Shown here: one piece after another, positions 15,899 to 23,445 of the stretch
Layout of the letters: the number at the start of each line of letters is the position of its first letter
Position numbering within the stretch: position 1 is the first letter of the stretch
Assembly (NCBI RefSeq): GCF_900104955.1
Contig: NZ_FNSI01000001.1
Location: forward strand, 2,452,001-2,516,000
Direction: 5' to 3'
Length of the DNA: 64,000 bases
From: Beijerinckia sp. 28-YEA-48
GTDB taxonomy: Bacteria; Pseudomonadota; Alphaproteobacteria; Rhizobiales; Beijerinckiaceae
Program-made: the position numbers and the translations under genes
Notes under the pieces: generated by a model
Databases searched by the model: none
What the model was told of the DNA's origin: nothing
What the model saw: only the letters and a program-made list of their open reading frames with translations

Positions 15899-15928
15899 AA
15901 ATCAATGTCGCGCCACAGGGACAGAACC

Positions 15929-16915
15929 ATGTCGAAATTGAAACTGACGCTCGGCTGCTGGAACTATGATCGCACACGCGGCCTGCAGGATGGGTCGGTG
16001 CAGCCCGATGGCATCGACATCAATTTCCTCGACATGCCGGTGGAGGAAACCTTCTTCCGCATGGCGCGCTATCGCGAATTCGATGCCTCGGAAATGTCGC
16101 TGTCGTCCTACTCGGTCTCGTGTCACCGCGATCCGAAACCATTCGTCGCGATCCCGGTCTTTCCGTCGCGCTTTTTCCGCCACTCGTCGATCTATATCAA
16201 CGCCAAGTCAGGGATCCACGAGCCGAAGGATCTAATTGGCAAACGCATCGGCGTGCCAGAATTCCAGATGACGGCATCGGTGTGGATCAGAGGTATTTTG
16301 GCCGACAACTATGGCGTGCCGATGGACAGCGTCTCCTATCATACGGGTGGCGAGGAAGAGCCGGGCCGCATCGAGAAGATCAAGCTCAGCCTGCCTCAAA
16401 ACATCAAGGTGACGCCGATCCCCGACGACAAAACCTTGGCGCAGATGCTGCGCGACGGCGAGATTGATGCCTTCCATACAGCGCGGAAGCCCTCGACCTA
16501 TGACGGCGTCAACGTCAAGCGCCTGTTCGAGGACTATCGGCCAGTGGAACTCGACTATTTCCGCAAGACTCGGATTTTTCCGATCATGCACACGATCGCC
16601 ATCCGCCGTGAGGTCTATGAGGCCAATCGCTGGATCGCCCAATCACTGTTCAAGGCCTTCGTCGAGGCGCAGCGCCGCACCTATCACGACCTGCAGGAAA
16701 CCGCGGCCTTGAAGGCCATGGTGCCCTGGCTGTCGCATGACATCGAGGAAGCGCGCCGGGAGCTGGGCGAGGACTATTGGCCCTACGGTTTCGACAACAA
16801 CTACAAAGTGCTCGAAACCTTCCTGCGCTATCACCACGAATGCGGACTGTCGCCGCGCCTGTTGAAGCCGGAAGAACTGTTCGCGCCGGAGACGCTGGAA
16901 GCGTTCAAGATCTGA
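15929..16915 (+). CDS. pht5: 4,5-dihydroxyphthalate decarboxylase-like protein (binding-protein fold)
   Basis: A 328-residue cytoplasmic protein with no signal peptide. It opens LKLTLGCWNYDRTRGLQDGSV, carries DMPVEETFFRMARYREFDASEMS and has the two-lobed binding-protein fold characteristic of Pht5, which removes one carboxyl from 4,5-dihydroxyphthalate to give protocatechuate. Position directly after the dioxygenase gene supports that. ATG 15929 has AGGGA seven bases upstream; an ATG at 15905 is less likely. It ends ten bases from the convergent IclR gene. Protocatechuate ring-cleavage genes are not in the window. It shares a fold class with the two DszB-like proteins 7.4 kb away. Confidence 0.82.
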   Translation: MSKLKLTLGCWNYDRTRGLQDGSVQPDGIDINFLDMPVEETFFRMARYREFDASEMSLSSYSVSCHRDPKPFVAIPVFPSRFFRHSSIYINAKSGIHEPKDLIGKRIGVPEFQMTASVWIRGILADNYGVPMDSVSYHTGGEEEPGRIEKIKLSLPQNIKVTPIPDDKTLAQMLRDGEIDAFHTARKPSTYDGVNVKRLFEDYRPVELDYFRKTRIFPIMHTIAIRREVYEANRWIAQSLFKAFVEAQRRTYHDLQETAALKAMVPWLSHDIEEARRELGEDYWPYGFDNNYKVLETFLRYHHECGLSPRLLKPEELFAPETLEAFKI

Positions 16916-16924
16916 CCGCACGCC

Positions 16925-17740
16925 TCAGGCGCGTGGAAAGCGCTTGTCGTGGGAGGCGCCGAGGTTGAGCGAAATCTGTTGTGCGACGCGCAGCAGCGCT
17001 TCGGCATTCTGTCCCTCGGGCCGATCATCGAAAGCAGGCGTATTCGCCACCACCGTCAGGGCCGCAACCGCAACGCCTTCCGCATTCAGGATGGGCGATG
17101 CGATGCTGGCAAAGCCCGGAACAACTGCACCGCTGCGCGGACTGATGCCGGTTCGGCGAATTTCCTTCAGCACCGCGAGGATCTGCTCGACCGACGACGC
17201 GTGCCAGGGGTCTTCTGGTTGAGAGTCTTTGAGCGCACGCGCGATGACCTCCTTCTGCAGAGGCGGCGGGAAGTAGGCCAGGATGGCGCGGCCCGCAGCA
17301 CTCAACGGCGGCAGGACGGCGCCGACCTGCAACGTCCAATAGCTTGTCCGCAAACCGGGCAAATGCAGCACGATGATCGGACCCTTGTCGGACCAGATCG
17401 ACAGGCAGACCGGCGTCCCCAATTCATCTCGTAGAGACTGCATCGGCTCACGGGCCGCTTGCACCGCATCAATATTCGCCAGCGCGGCCAGGCCGAGATG
17501 AATTGCCGTAGAGCCGAGCGCGAACGTATTGCCGGCCTCGTTGCGGACCAGAAGGCCGGTTCGCACCAGGCTGACCAGATAGAAATGCAGGCTCGTCGGG
17601 CTCATCCCCGCCTTCTCAGCCAGATATCTCAAGGTGAAGGGGCCGGGCGACGCCAGAAATGGCGCAATGACACGGAAGGCGACCTCGACGGATTGGATCC
17701 CACGCGGTTCAGCCGCCTTTTTGCTTTGCTTATCAGCCAT
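16925..17740 (-). CDS. IclR-family transcriptional regulator
   Basis: A 271-residue regulator with an N-terminal winged helix (VIAPFLASPGPFTLRYLAEKAGMSPTSLHFYL) and a C-terminal effector-binding domain (PLSAAGRAILAYFPP, SGAVVPGFASIASPIL). IclR proteins of catabolic loci commonly bind aromatic acids or their products. It is divergent from the VanA-like oxygenase, and the shared gap holds an inverted repeat at 17811-17842 that is its likely operator. ATG 17740 was chosen; GTG 17749 is in frame and possible. Whether it activates or represses cannot be told. Confidence 0.92.
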   Translation of the reverse strand: MADKQSKKAAEPRGIQSVEVAFRVIAPFLASPGPFTLRYLAEKAGMSPTSLHFYLVSLVRTGLLVRNEAGNTFALGSTAIHLGLAALANIDAVQAAREPMQSLRDELGTPVCLSIWSDKGPIIVLHLPGLRTSYWTLQVGAVLPPLSAAGRAILAYFPPPLQKEVIARALKDSQPEDPWHASSVEQILAVLKEIRRTGISPRSGAVVPGFASIASPILNAEGVAVAALTVVANTPAFDDRPEGQNAEALLRVAQQISLNLGASHDKRFPRA

Positions 17741-17810
17741 ATACCTCACCCCGATGGGCGCAGACGTTAGCGGAAGCCATGGCGTTCCTCAACATCATGC
17801 TCGGTCATCA

Positions 17811-17842
17811 TTGCAAATATCAATTAAAATTGACTAATGCAA
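17811..17842. promoter_or_regulatory. inverted repeat, IclR operator candidate
   Basis: Two 15-base arms beginning TTGCAAATATCAATT and ending AATTGACTAATGCAA match at 11 of 15 positions around a two-base centre. It is AT-rich and sits between the IclR gene and the divergent VanA-like oxygenase gene. Regulation by that IclR protein is inferred. Confidence 0.45.
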
Positions 17843-17918
17843 AGACTCAGACCTAAGATGCGGTTATCAAAAGCGCTTGGTGAAAAGCGCTCGGCGAAAA
17901 GCAGGTGGGAGTGCGACG

Positions 17919-18953
17919 ATGTTTCTGAAGGACTGTTGGCAAGTGGCCGCCTTCGCCAAGGAGGTCGGCCGTAAAATCCTACCGCGGACGCTGGCCGGCG
18001 AAGCGGTGATTTTGTATCGCACGACTGCGGGAACGCCGGTCGCCATGCTCGACACCTGCCCGCATCGCTTTCTGCCGCTGTCGTTGGGCACACTGTCAGC
18101 CGATGTGATTCAGTGCGGCTACCACGGGCTGTGCTTCAACCGTCACGGCGACTGCGTCAAAATCCCAGGACAAGACCGCATTCCGCCGACCGCAAAGGTC
18201 ACCGTATTTCCCATCGTTGAGCGTTACGGCTTCATCTGGATTTGGCTCGGCGACGCATCAATGGCGCACGAGAGCACGGTGCCCAATTTCCACTGGATGA
18301 CCAATCCGGAATGGGTGGTGAGCGAAGGCTATCATCACATCAACGCCCACTATCAGTTGATCAACGACAACCTGCTGGATCTCTCGCATGAGACCTTCGT
18401 TCACCCGCACACGATCGGCAATCATGCGGTCGCTGAATCGCCGCTCACCGTCTCCGAAGGCGAAGGCACGGTGATAGCCCACCGCGATATTATGAACTGC
18501 GAACCACCGCCGTTCTACGTCAAGGTCGCCGGCTTTTCGACGCGGATCGATCGATGGCACACAACCATCTTCACGCCACCGGGTTTTCTCGTCATCGAGA
18601 ATGGCTCGGTGCCCGCTGGCATGCCCAAGGGCGAAGCGCGCGAGAAAGGCATTGCCCGCGAGCGGCGCGTCCTCAATCTCATCACGCCGGAAACGGAAAC
18701 GTCGTCGCATTACTTTTGGGGCATTGCCCGCTGTTACGACCTCGAGGATGTGGAGCTGACGGACTATATCCGGCGCGAAGTTGCCCGCACTTTCGATGAA
18801 GACAAACTCGTGCTGGAGGCCCAGCAAAGCCGGCTCGGCGCCAACAAGATCACGCATTTTCCGGTGACGCTCAGAGCCGATGCCGGCGCCGTCAGGGGAA
18901 GACGGCTGATCGAAGCCATGCTGCGTGGCGTCTCTGCGGATGCCGCCGAGTAG
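17919..18953 (+). CDS. VanA-like Rieske oxygenase (aromatic O-demethylase type)
   Basis: A 344-residue Rieske oxygenase, short as in vanillate O-demethylase. Rieske ligands are in CPHRFLPLS and CGYHGLCF. The mononuclear iron motif is NDNLLDLSHETFVH. VanA-type enzymes remove an O-methyl group as formaldehyde from a methoxylated aromatic acid; others act on sulfonates (toluenesulfonate methyl-monooxygenase) or N-methyl compounds. No VanB is next to it, so it would need the reductase at 13335-14270 or one elsewhere. ATG 17919 follows GGAG by seven bases. Controlled probably by the divergent IclR protein. Confidence 0.88.
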   Translation: MFLKDCWQVAAFAKEVGRKILPRTLAGEAVILYRTTAGTPVAMLDTCPHRFLPLSLGTLSADVIQCGYHGLCFNRHGDCVKIPGQDRIPPTAKVTVFPIVERYGFIWIWLGDASMAHESTVPNFHWMTNPEWVVSEGYHHINAHYQLINDNLLDLSHETFVHPHTIGNHAVAESPLTVSEGEGTVIAHRDIMNCEPPPFYVKVAGFSTRIDRWHTTIFTPPGFLVIENGSVPAGMPKGEAREKGIARERRVLNLITPETETSSHYFWGIARCYDLEDVELTDYIRREVARTFDEDKLVLEAQQSRLGANKITHFPVTLRADAGAVRGRRLIEAMLRGVSADAAE

Positions 18954-19008
18954 CGATGCCCACGAAGTGGACTGCCTTTGCCTTTTAAAGGAGATGGCCT
19001 AGCATCCT

Positions 19009-19029
19009 CTCAAGCAGTCACTGCTTGAG
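19009..19029 (+). other. 9-bp hairpin just before the MetE-like ribosome binding site
   Basis: CTCAAGCAG (19009-19017), loop TCA, and CTGCTTGAG (19021-19029) form a perfect stem ending where the GGGAGG ribosome binding site begins. It could limit translation initiation. I see no riboswitch consensus. Confidence 0.4.
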
Positions 19030-19039
19030 GGAGGATGTC

Positions 19040-20179
19040 ATGGCGGCAGATGTATCCGCGACAGGTGTATCGCGGGCCCCATTCAAGGCGGATGTGGTCG
19101 GTAGCCTTCTGAGGCCAGCGAAAATTCACGAAGCGCGCGCCAAGCTCGCCGGTGGATCGGCAACGCGCGACGACGTCTGGAAAGTTGAAAGCGACAGCGT
19201 CGGCGAGGCCGTGGCCTTACAGAAGGAAACTGGCCTGAAAGTTTGCACCGATGGCGAATATCATCGCCGCCATTGGTTCGTCGATTTTATCGAGAAGATC
19301 GATGGCGTCGGTTTCGCCGGGGGCCTACCGACACGCTTCCAGACCGCGGAAGGCTATATCGAATTCTCGCCGCCGAAAGTCATCACCACAGGCAAATTAC
19401 GCCGGACGAAATCGCTCGCCGTCGATGATTTCAAGGACCTGAAACCGATTGCCGACAAGGCCGGGCTGACACCGAAACAGCCGATCCCCTCGCCCACCTT
19501 GGTGCACTTCCGCAGCGGCGATCCCGGCGTCGACAAGAAAGCCTATCCCGACATCGCCGAATATTATCACGACCTCGCCCAGGTCTATCGCGACGAGATC
19601 AAAGCGCTCTATGACGCCGGCTGCCGCTACATTCAGATCGACGAGACGAATTTCCCCTTTCTCTGCGATCCCAACATGCATGACCATGTGCGCGCCATCG
19701 GCGAGGATCCGGTGAAGCTGCAAGTGAAGTACAAAGATCTGCTCAATGCGGTCACCAAGGGACGCCCGGCCGATCTCACCATCGCCATGCACATGTGCCG
19801 CGGCAATCATGAAAGCGCCTGGGCCGCCTCCGGCGCCTATGACTTCGTCGCGGAAGTGGCATTCGGCGAACTCGATATCGACGCCTTCTTCCTCGAATAT
19901 GATACGGAGCGCGCTGGCTCCTTCGCGCCGCTGAAACATATGTCGAAGAACAAGACCGCCGTTCTCGGCCTCGTCACGTCGAAGAAGCCGGAGCTGGAAA
20001 GCAAGGATCTGTTGAAACGACGGATCGATGAAGCGGCGAAATTCATACCGCTCGAGCGCCTCGCCCTGTCGCCGCAATGCGGCTTCGCCTCGACCATCGG
20101 CGGCAATAAGCTGACCGTCGATGAAGAAAAGGCAAAGCTGCGCCTGGTCGTCGAAACGGCGAGGGAAGTCTGGGGATGA
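19040..20179 (+). CDS. MetE C-terminal-domain protein (cobalamin-independent methyltransferase family)
   Basis: A 379-residue protein equal to only the catalytic half of MetE, like YxjG/YxjH. The zinc ligands are visible: His and Cys in MHMCRGN, Glu in FFLEYD and the last Cys in SPQCGFAS. The barrel would move a methyl group to a thiol such as homocysteine. Without the N-terminal MetE domain, folate binding may differ and the methyl donor is unknown. It follows the VanA-like gene by 86 bases on the same strand, so it may handle a methylated compound or C1 unit of that pathway; this is inference. ATG 19040 follows GGGAGGA by five bases. Confidence 0.8.
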   Translation: MAADVSATGVSRAPFKADVVGSLLRPAKIHEARAKLAGGSATRDDVWKVESDSVGEAVALQKETGLKVCTDGEYHRRHWFVDFIEKIDGVGFAGGLPTRFQTAEGYIEFSPPKVITTGKLRRTKSLAVDDFKDLKPIADKAGLTPKQPIPSPTLVHFRSGDPGVDKKAYPDIAEYYHDLAQVYRDEIKALYDAGCRYIQIDETNFPFLCDPNMHDHVRAIGEDPVKLQVKYKDLLNAVTKGRPADLTIAMHMCRGNHESAWAASGAYDFVAEVAFGELDIDAFFLEYDTERAGSFAPLKHMSKNKTAVLGLVTSKKPELESKDLLKRRIDEAAKFIPLERLALSPQCGFASTIGGNKLTVDEEKAKLRLVVETAREVWG

Positions 20180-20188
20180 GCCTCTAAA

Positions 20189-20305
20189 TGTCATTCCCGA
20201 CGCGCGAAGCGCGAGCGGGGATCCAGAGCAACCACTTCTATGTTAATCGTTCTACCGCTGGCTCTGGATCCCCGCTCACCTGCTGCGCAGGTATCGGGGA
20301 TGACA
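20189..20305. repeat. 117-bp inverted-repeat element with TGTCAT ends
   Basis: The outer arms 20189-20229 and 20261-20305 begin TGTCATTCCCGA and end TCGGGGATGACA; both contain AGCGGGGATCCAGAGC or its complement. Each arm has its own small hairpin (CGCG-type at 20201-20213; ACCTGC/GCAGGT at 20278-20292), so the element can fold like a cross. It lies between the MetE-like and glutathione-transferase genes. It resembles small non-coding repeats common in alphaproteobacteria; no transposase is present. Confidence 0.75.
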
Positions 20306-20318
20306 TGATGGAGTTTCA

Positions 20319-20951
20319 ATGACCATCGAATTACATACGTGGGATACGCCCAACGGTCGCAAGATCAGCGTCGCGCTAGAAGAGATGGGCCTGCCCTATA
20401 CGGTGAAGCCGATCGACATCAGTAACAATGGCCAGTTCGATCCGGCCTTCCTGAAGATCAGTCCCAACAACCGCATCCCAGCTATCATTGACCCTGAAGG
20501 GCCGGAGGGACAGCCTGTCAGCGTGTTCGAATCCGGCGCTATCCTGATTTACCTGGGCGAGAAGACCGGCCAATTTCTGCCCAGCGCTGGCGCGGCGCAT
20601 ATCGCCACGCTCGAATGGCTGATGTTCCAGATGGGCGGCTTTGGGCCGATGCCGGGACAGGTGCATCACTTCCTCGCTGTCGCCAATGAGGCCGACCAAC
20701 GCTACGGCCTCGCGCGCTACACCAAGGAAACGCTGCGCCTCTATGGCGTGATGGATCGTCGGCTGGCCCTGGTGCCCTATTTCGCCGGCGCCGAGGTTTC
20801 GATCGCCGATTTCGCCATTCTGGGCTGGGCCTGGCGGCACGAACGCCACAAGGTTGACCTGGCAACCTACCCTAACGTCAAACGCTGGTATGAGGCGATG
20901 ATGGCGCGGCCGGGCGTGCAGCGGGGATTTGCCGTCAGTCTAACCGGATAG
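20319..20951 (+). CDS. glutathione S-transferase, YfcG/nu-class-like
   Basis: A 210-residue cytoplasmic protein with an N-terminal thioredoxin-like domain (TPNGRKISVALEEMGLPY, NNRIPAI with the cis-Pro, and ESGAILIYL for the glutathione gamma-Glu contact) and an all-helical C-terminal domain with SIADFAILGW. YfcG-type proteins have disulfide reductase and peroxidase activity; in aromatic catabolism, relatives cleave ethers or isomerise products. A specific role is not evident. It is separated from the MetE-like gene by the TGTCAT repeat and is convergent with the next gene, whose stop is one base away. Confidence 0.92.
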   Translation: MTIELHTWDTPNGRKISVALEEMGLPYTVKPIDISNNGQFDPAFLKISPNNRIPAIIDPEGPEGQPVSVFESGAILIYLGEKTGQFLPSAGAAHIATLEWLMFQMGGFGPMPGQVHHFLAVANEADQRYGLARYTKETLRLYGVMDRRLALVPYFAGAEVSIADFAILGWAWRHERHKVDLATYPNVKRWYEAMMARPGVQRGFAVSLTG

Positions 20952-20952
20952 A

Positions 20953-21567
20953 TCACTTCAAGAGATCGAGATCATCGCGCGGCGGCGGTGGCGGGTCGGA
21001 CAGCATGTCATTGGCGATCGTTTGAAACGCGCCAGCGGCACTTTTCCAATCTGCCTCAGGCAAGAACTCAGACCGTGGTCCGGGGCCCAGCCGCAAAGCT
21101 GCCTGCGTGATCCGCTCGTTTTCGTCGCCCCAGATATAGTTATGGAGAACGGCGATGCCGTAGTCGTCCGACTGGAGAAATACTGCCGCGCCACGCGCCA
21201 CCGTTAGGAAAACGACGAAGTCCATCAGGTTCTCGGAATAGGTGAGAGAGCCGACGACATATTCTCGCGCCTTGGCATCATAGGCACTGCGCGACAGATG
21301 GGGCGCTTCAGCACTCTTCAAAATTCCGCGCAAAGCCGAACGATTGGTCTGCTTGCCGAGACGGGCATCGCAATCGTCGATAACTTCCTTGAGTTCAGCA
21401 TCGGACGCCTGCTGAATGTCTTTGACGTCTCCGCCAAAATACCACTGCCCTCCGAGGGATCGCCAATCCTGCCAAGTCGAAGCCAAAGGCGTCGGACTGT
21501 CGAGCCATCGCACGAGAGGCTCCCGTCCAATTTGCAGCTTGAGAAATGCGGCATCTGGTTCGGACAT
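20953..21567 (-). CDS. protein of unknown function
   Basis: A 204-residue, acidic, soluble protein that I do not recognise. It has no signal peptide or membrane segment. It contains aromatic-rich stretches (WQDWRSLGGQWYFGGDV, HNYIWGDENERIT) and a proline run near the C-terminus. Its ATG has GGAG five bases upstream, and the frame is clean for over 600 bases, so it is probably real. It faces away from the aldehyde dehydrogenase and converges on the glutathione transferase. The look is of a small immunity-like or regulatory protein, but no role can be supported. Confidence 0.6.
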   Translation of the reverse strand: MSEPDAAFLKLQIGREPLVRWLDSPTPLASTWQDWRSLGGQWYFGGDVKDIQQASDAELKEVIDDCDARLGKQTNRSALRGILKSAEAPHLSRSAYDAKAREYVVGSLTYSENLMDFVVFLTVARGAAVFLQSDDYGIAVLHNYIWGDENERITQAALRLGPGPRSEFLPEADWKSAAGAFQTIANDMLSDPPPPPRDDLDLLK

Positions 21568-21607
21568 GGCTGCTCCGTATCGTCAAAAAGTACCATTCCC
21601 TCGGTCT

Positions 21608-21627
21608 CTATATCCATATGAATATAG
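21608..21627. promoter_or_regulatory. near-perfect 20-bp palindrome upstream of the aldehyde dehydrogenase
   Basis: The site begins CTATATCC and ends GAATATAG, and is symmetrical at 18 of 20 positions. It is AT-rich, 64 bases before the aldehyde-dehydrogenase ATG and 41 bases before the divergent unknown gene, a good place for an operator. The regulator is unknown. Confidence 0.4.
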
Positions 21628-21690
21628 AAATAACTATGCCAATCTGATGACTGACGGCTCAAGAAGGCAACCTTTCTCAGGGAGATCACG

Positions 21691-23163
21691 ATGAATGCAC
21701 CGCATCCAAAGTTCATGATCGAGTCCACATGGAATGGACGCATCTTCTCCTCGGGCTGGAAGCAACCCAAAGGCCACGTGCTTGATGTGCTTGAGCCCGC
21801 GACGGGCTCCATCCTCACACGCGTCGGCAATGCGACAGCCGAGGACGTGCGGCTCGCGGCTGCGGAAGCCAAGAAGGCACAACCCACTTGGGCCGCGACG
21901 CCTTATGAACAGCGCGCTGCGATCATGCGCAAAGCCGCGGCGTTGCTGGAAGAACATCAGGAAGAGCTCGCCTATTGGATCGTGCGTGAGACAGGCGGTA
22001 TCGCGCCAAAGGCCGGTTTCGAAATTCACACGGTCGCCAACATCATTCATCGCGCTGCATCGATGGTCACCGAGCCACAGGGCCTCATTCTGCCGAGCGA
22101 TCCTGGCCGCATCAGCATGGCGCGGCGCGTACCGCGCGGCGTGATTGGCGTGATCTCGCCGTTCAACTTCCCACTCATTCTCTCAGCCCGCGCCGTCGCA
22201 CCTGCCCTTGCTCTTGGCAATGCTGTTGTTCTGAAGCCCGATCCCCGCACCGTACTGTCCGGTGGCTTTGTGCTTGCCCGCATTTTCGAAGAAGCCGGTT
22301 TGCCGGATGGCGTTCTGCAAGTCCTGCCGGGCGGAGCCGATGCCGGCGAAGCTATGTGCACTGATTCGAACATCGCCATGATCTCCTTCACCGGCTCAAG
22401 TCACGTCGGGCGTCGCGTCGGCGAGCTTGCCGGCAAGCATCTTAAAAAGGTGCAGCTCGAACTCGGCGGCAAGAACGTGGTCATCGTGTTGGAAGACGCG
22501 GACCTCGACAGCGCCGCATCGGCGATCGCCTTCGGCGCCTGGTTCCATCAGGGGCAGATCTGCATGACCACCGGCAATGTTCTGGTGCATGAGAAAATCG
22601 CCGCGGCGTTGACAGCAAAACTGGTCGAGAAAGCGCAGCATCTGCCCGTTGGCAATCCAGCCGGCGGCAATGTCGCTCTGGGTCCGGTGATCAATGCGAG
22701 CCAGGCGGAGCGTATCCACGCCATCGTCAAGGATACGGAAAAACAGGGCGCCGCGATCGCGGCTGGCGGCACCTATGAAGGTCCATTCTATAAGCCGACC
22801 GTGTTGACAGGCGTGAAGCCCGGCATGCGCGCGTTTCAGGAAGAAGTGTTTGGGCCGGTGGCATCCGTTGTCACTTTCAAGACCGACGACGAAGCCGTCG
22901 CGCTCGCCAATGACAACGAATACGGCCTATCAGCTGGCGTGTTCTCCGCCTCGAGTGGACGCGCCATGGCCATTGGCAATCGGTTGAACACCGGCCTGCT
23001 TCACATCAACGATCAGACCGTGGCCGACGAACCGCACATTCCCTTTGGCGGCAACGGCGCTTCGGGAAATGGCACCCGCATTGGCGGACCAGCGAATTGG
23101 GAAGAGTTCACCCAATGGCAATGGGTCACCATCAAGGAGAAGCCGGGCCCTTATCCGTTCTAA
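21691..23163 (+). CDS. aromatic aldehyde dehydrogenase (benzaldehyde/vanillin dehydrogenase-like)
   Basis: A 490-residue NAD(P)-dependent aldehyde dehydrogenase. Cofactor and catalytic elements are visible: VISPFNFPL, FTGSSHVGR, the general-base Glu in ELGGKN and the nucleophile Cys in GQICMTTG. The sequence resembles benzaldehyde/vanillin dehydrogenases (XylC/Vdh class), which oxidise aromatic aldehydes to acids, fitting the neighbouring oxygenases. AGGGAGA precedes the ATG. It is the last gene of the aromatic block; the conserved tRNA-Val and lon region begins right after it. Substrate not proven. Confidence 0.9.
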   Translation: MNAPHPKFMIESTWNGRIFSSGWKQPKGHVLDVLEPATGSILTRVGNATAEDVRLAAAEAKKAQPTWAATPYEQRAAIMRKAAALLEEHQEELAYWIVRETGGIAPKAGFEIHTVANIIHRAASMVTEPQGLILPSDPGRISMARRVPRGVIGVISPFNFPLILSARAVAPALALGNAVVLKPDPRTVLSGGFVLARIFEEAGLPDGVLQVLPGGADAGEAMCTDSNIAMISFTGSSHVGRRVGELAGKHLKKVQLELGGKNVVIVLEDADLDSAASAIAFGAWFHQGQICMTTGNVLVHEKIAAALTAKLVEKAQHLPVGNPAGGNVALGPVINASQAERIHAIVKDTEKQGAAIAAGGTYEGPFYKPTVLTGVKPGMRAFQEEVFGPVASVVTFKTDDEAVALANDNEYGLSAGVFSASSGRAMAIGNRLNTGLLHINDQTVADEPHIPFGGNGASGNGTRIGGPANWEEFTQWQWVTIKEKPGPYPF

Positions 23164-23186
23164 ATCGGTGGCCTGAGAGAAAGGGA

Positions 23187-23262
23187 TGGTGGGCGGTGAC
23201 GGGCTCGAACCGCCGACATCCTGCGTGTAAAGCAGGCGCTCTACCAACTGAGCTAACCGCCC
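23187..23262 (-). tRNA. tRNA-Val (TAC)
   Basis: A 76-nt cloverleaf on the minus strand: acceptor GGGCGGT/ACCGCCC, anticodon stem CCTGC/GCAGG with loop TTTACAC (anticodon TAC), TTCGAGC T-loop, discriminator A and encoded CCA. Confidence 0.96.
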
Positions 23263-23389
23263 GAAGCCTCAAGGCGCCCCTATCTACGGACCTCGACGCG
23301 AGGACGCAAGAGTGGCGGGCCGAATCGCCGCCAAGGCCTGTGTAAGGCCCCAGCGGCCTCTACGTAAGACCTTGGAAAAACACGAAAGA

Positions 23390-23420
23390 CCAAAAGAAAC
23401 GGGCCGCCCGAAGGCGGCCC
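23390..23420 (-). terminator. intrinsic terminator after lon
   Basis: On the minus strand GGGCCGCC, a TTCG tetraloop and GGCGGCCC (23401-23420) are followed by GTTTCTTTT. It lies 25 bases after the lon stop and should end the lon transcript. Confidence 0.85.
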
Positions 23421-23445
23421 GAACCTATTTCTAACGGTCGCCCTG

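Noticed and set aside
18954..19039. A SAM or cobalamin riboswitch before the MetE-like gene
   Set aside because: Only a simple 9-bp hairpin is present; the conserved loops of SAM-II or cobalamin riboswitches are absent and the leader is too short.
5476..23262. The aromatic block as a genomic island integrated at tRNA-Val
   Set aside because: I found no integrase and no duplicated tRNA 3' end at the left side. The block ends near the tRNA but nothing else supports site-specific insertion.
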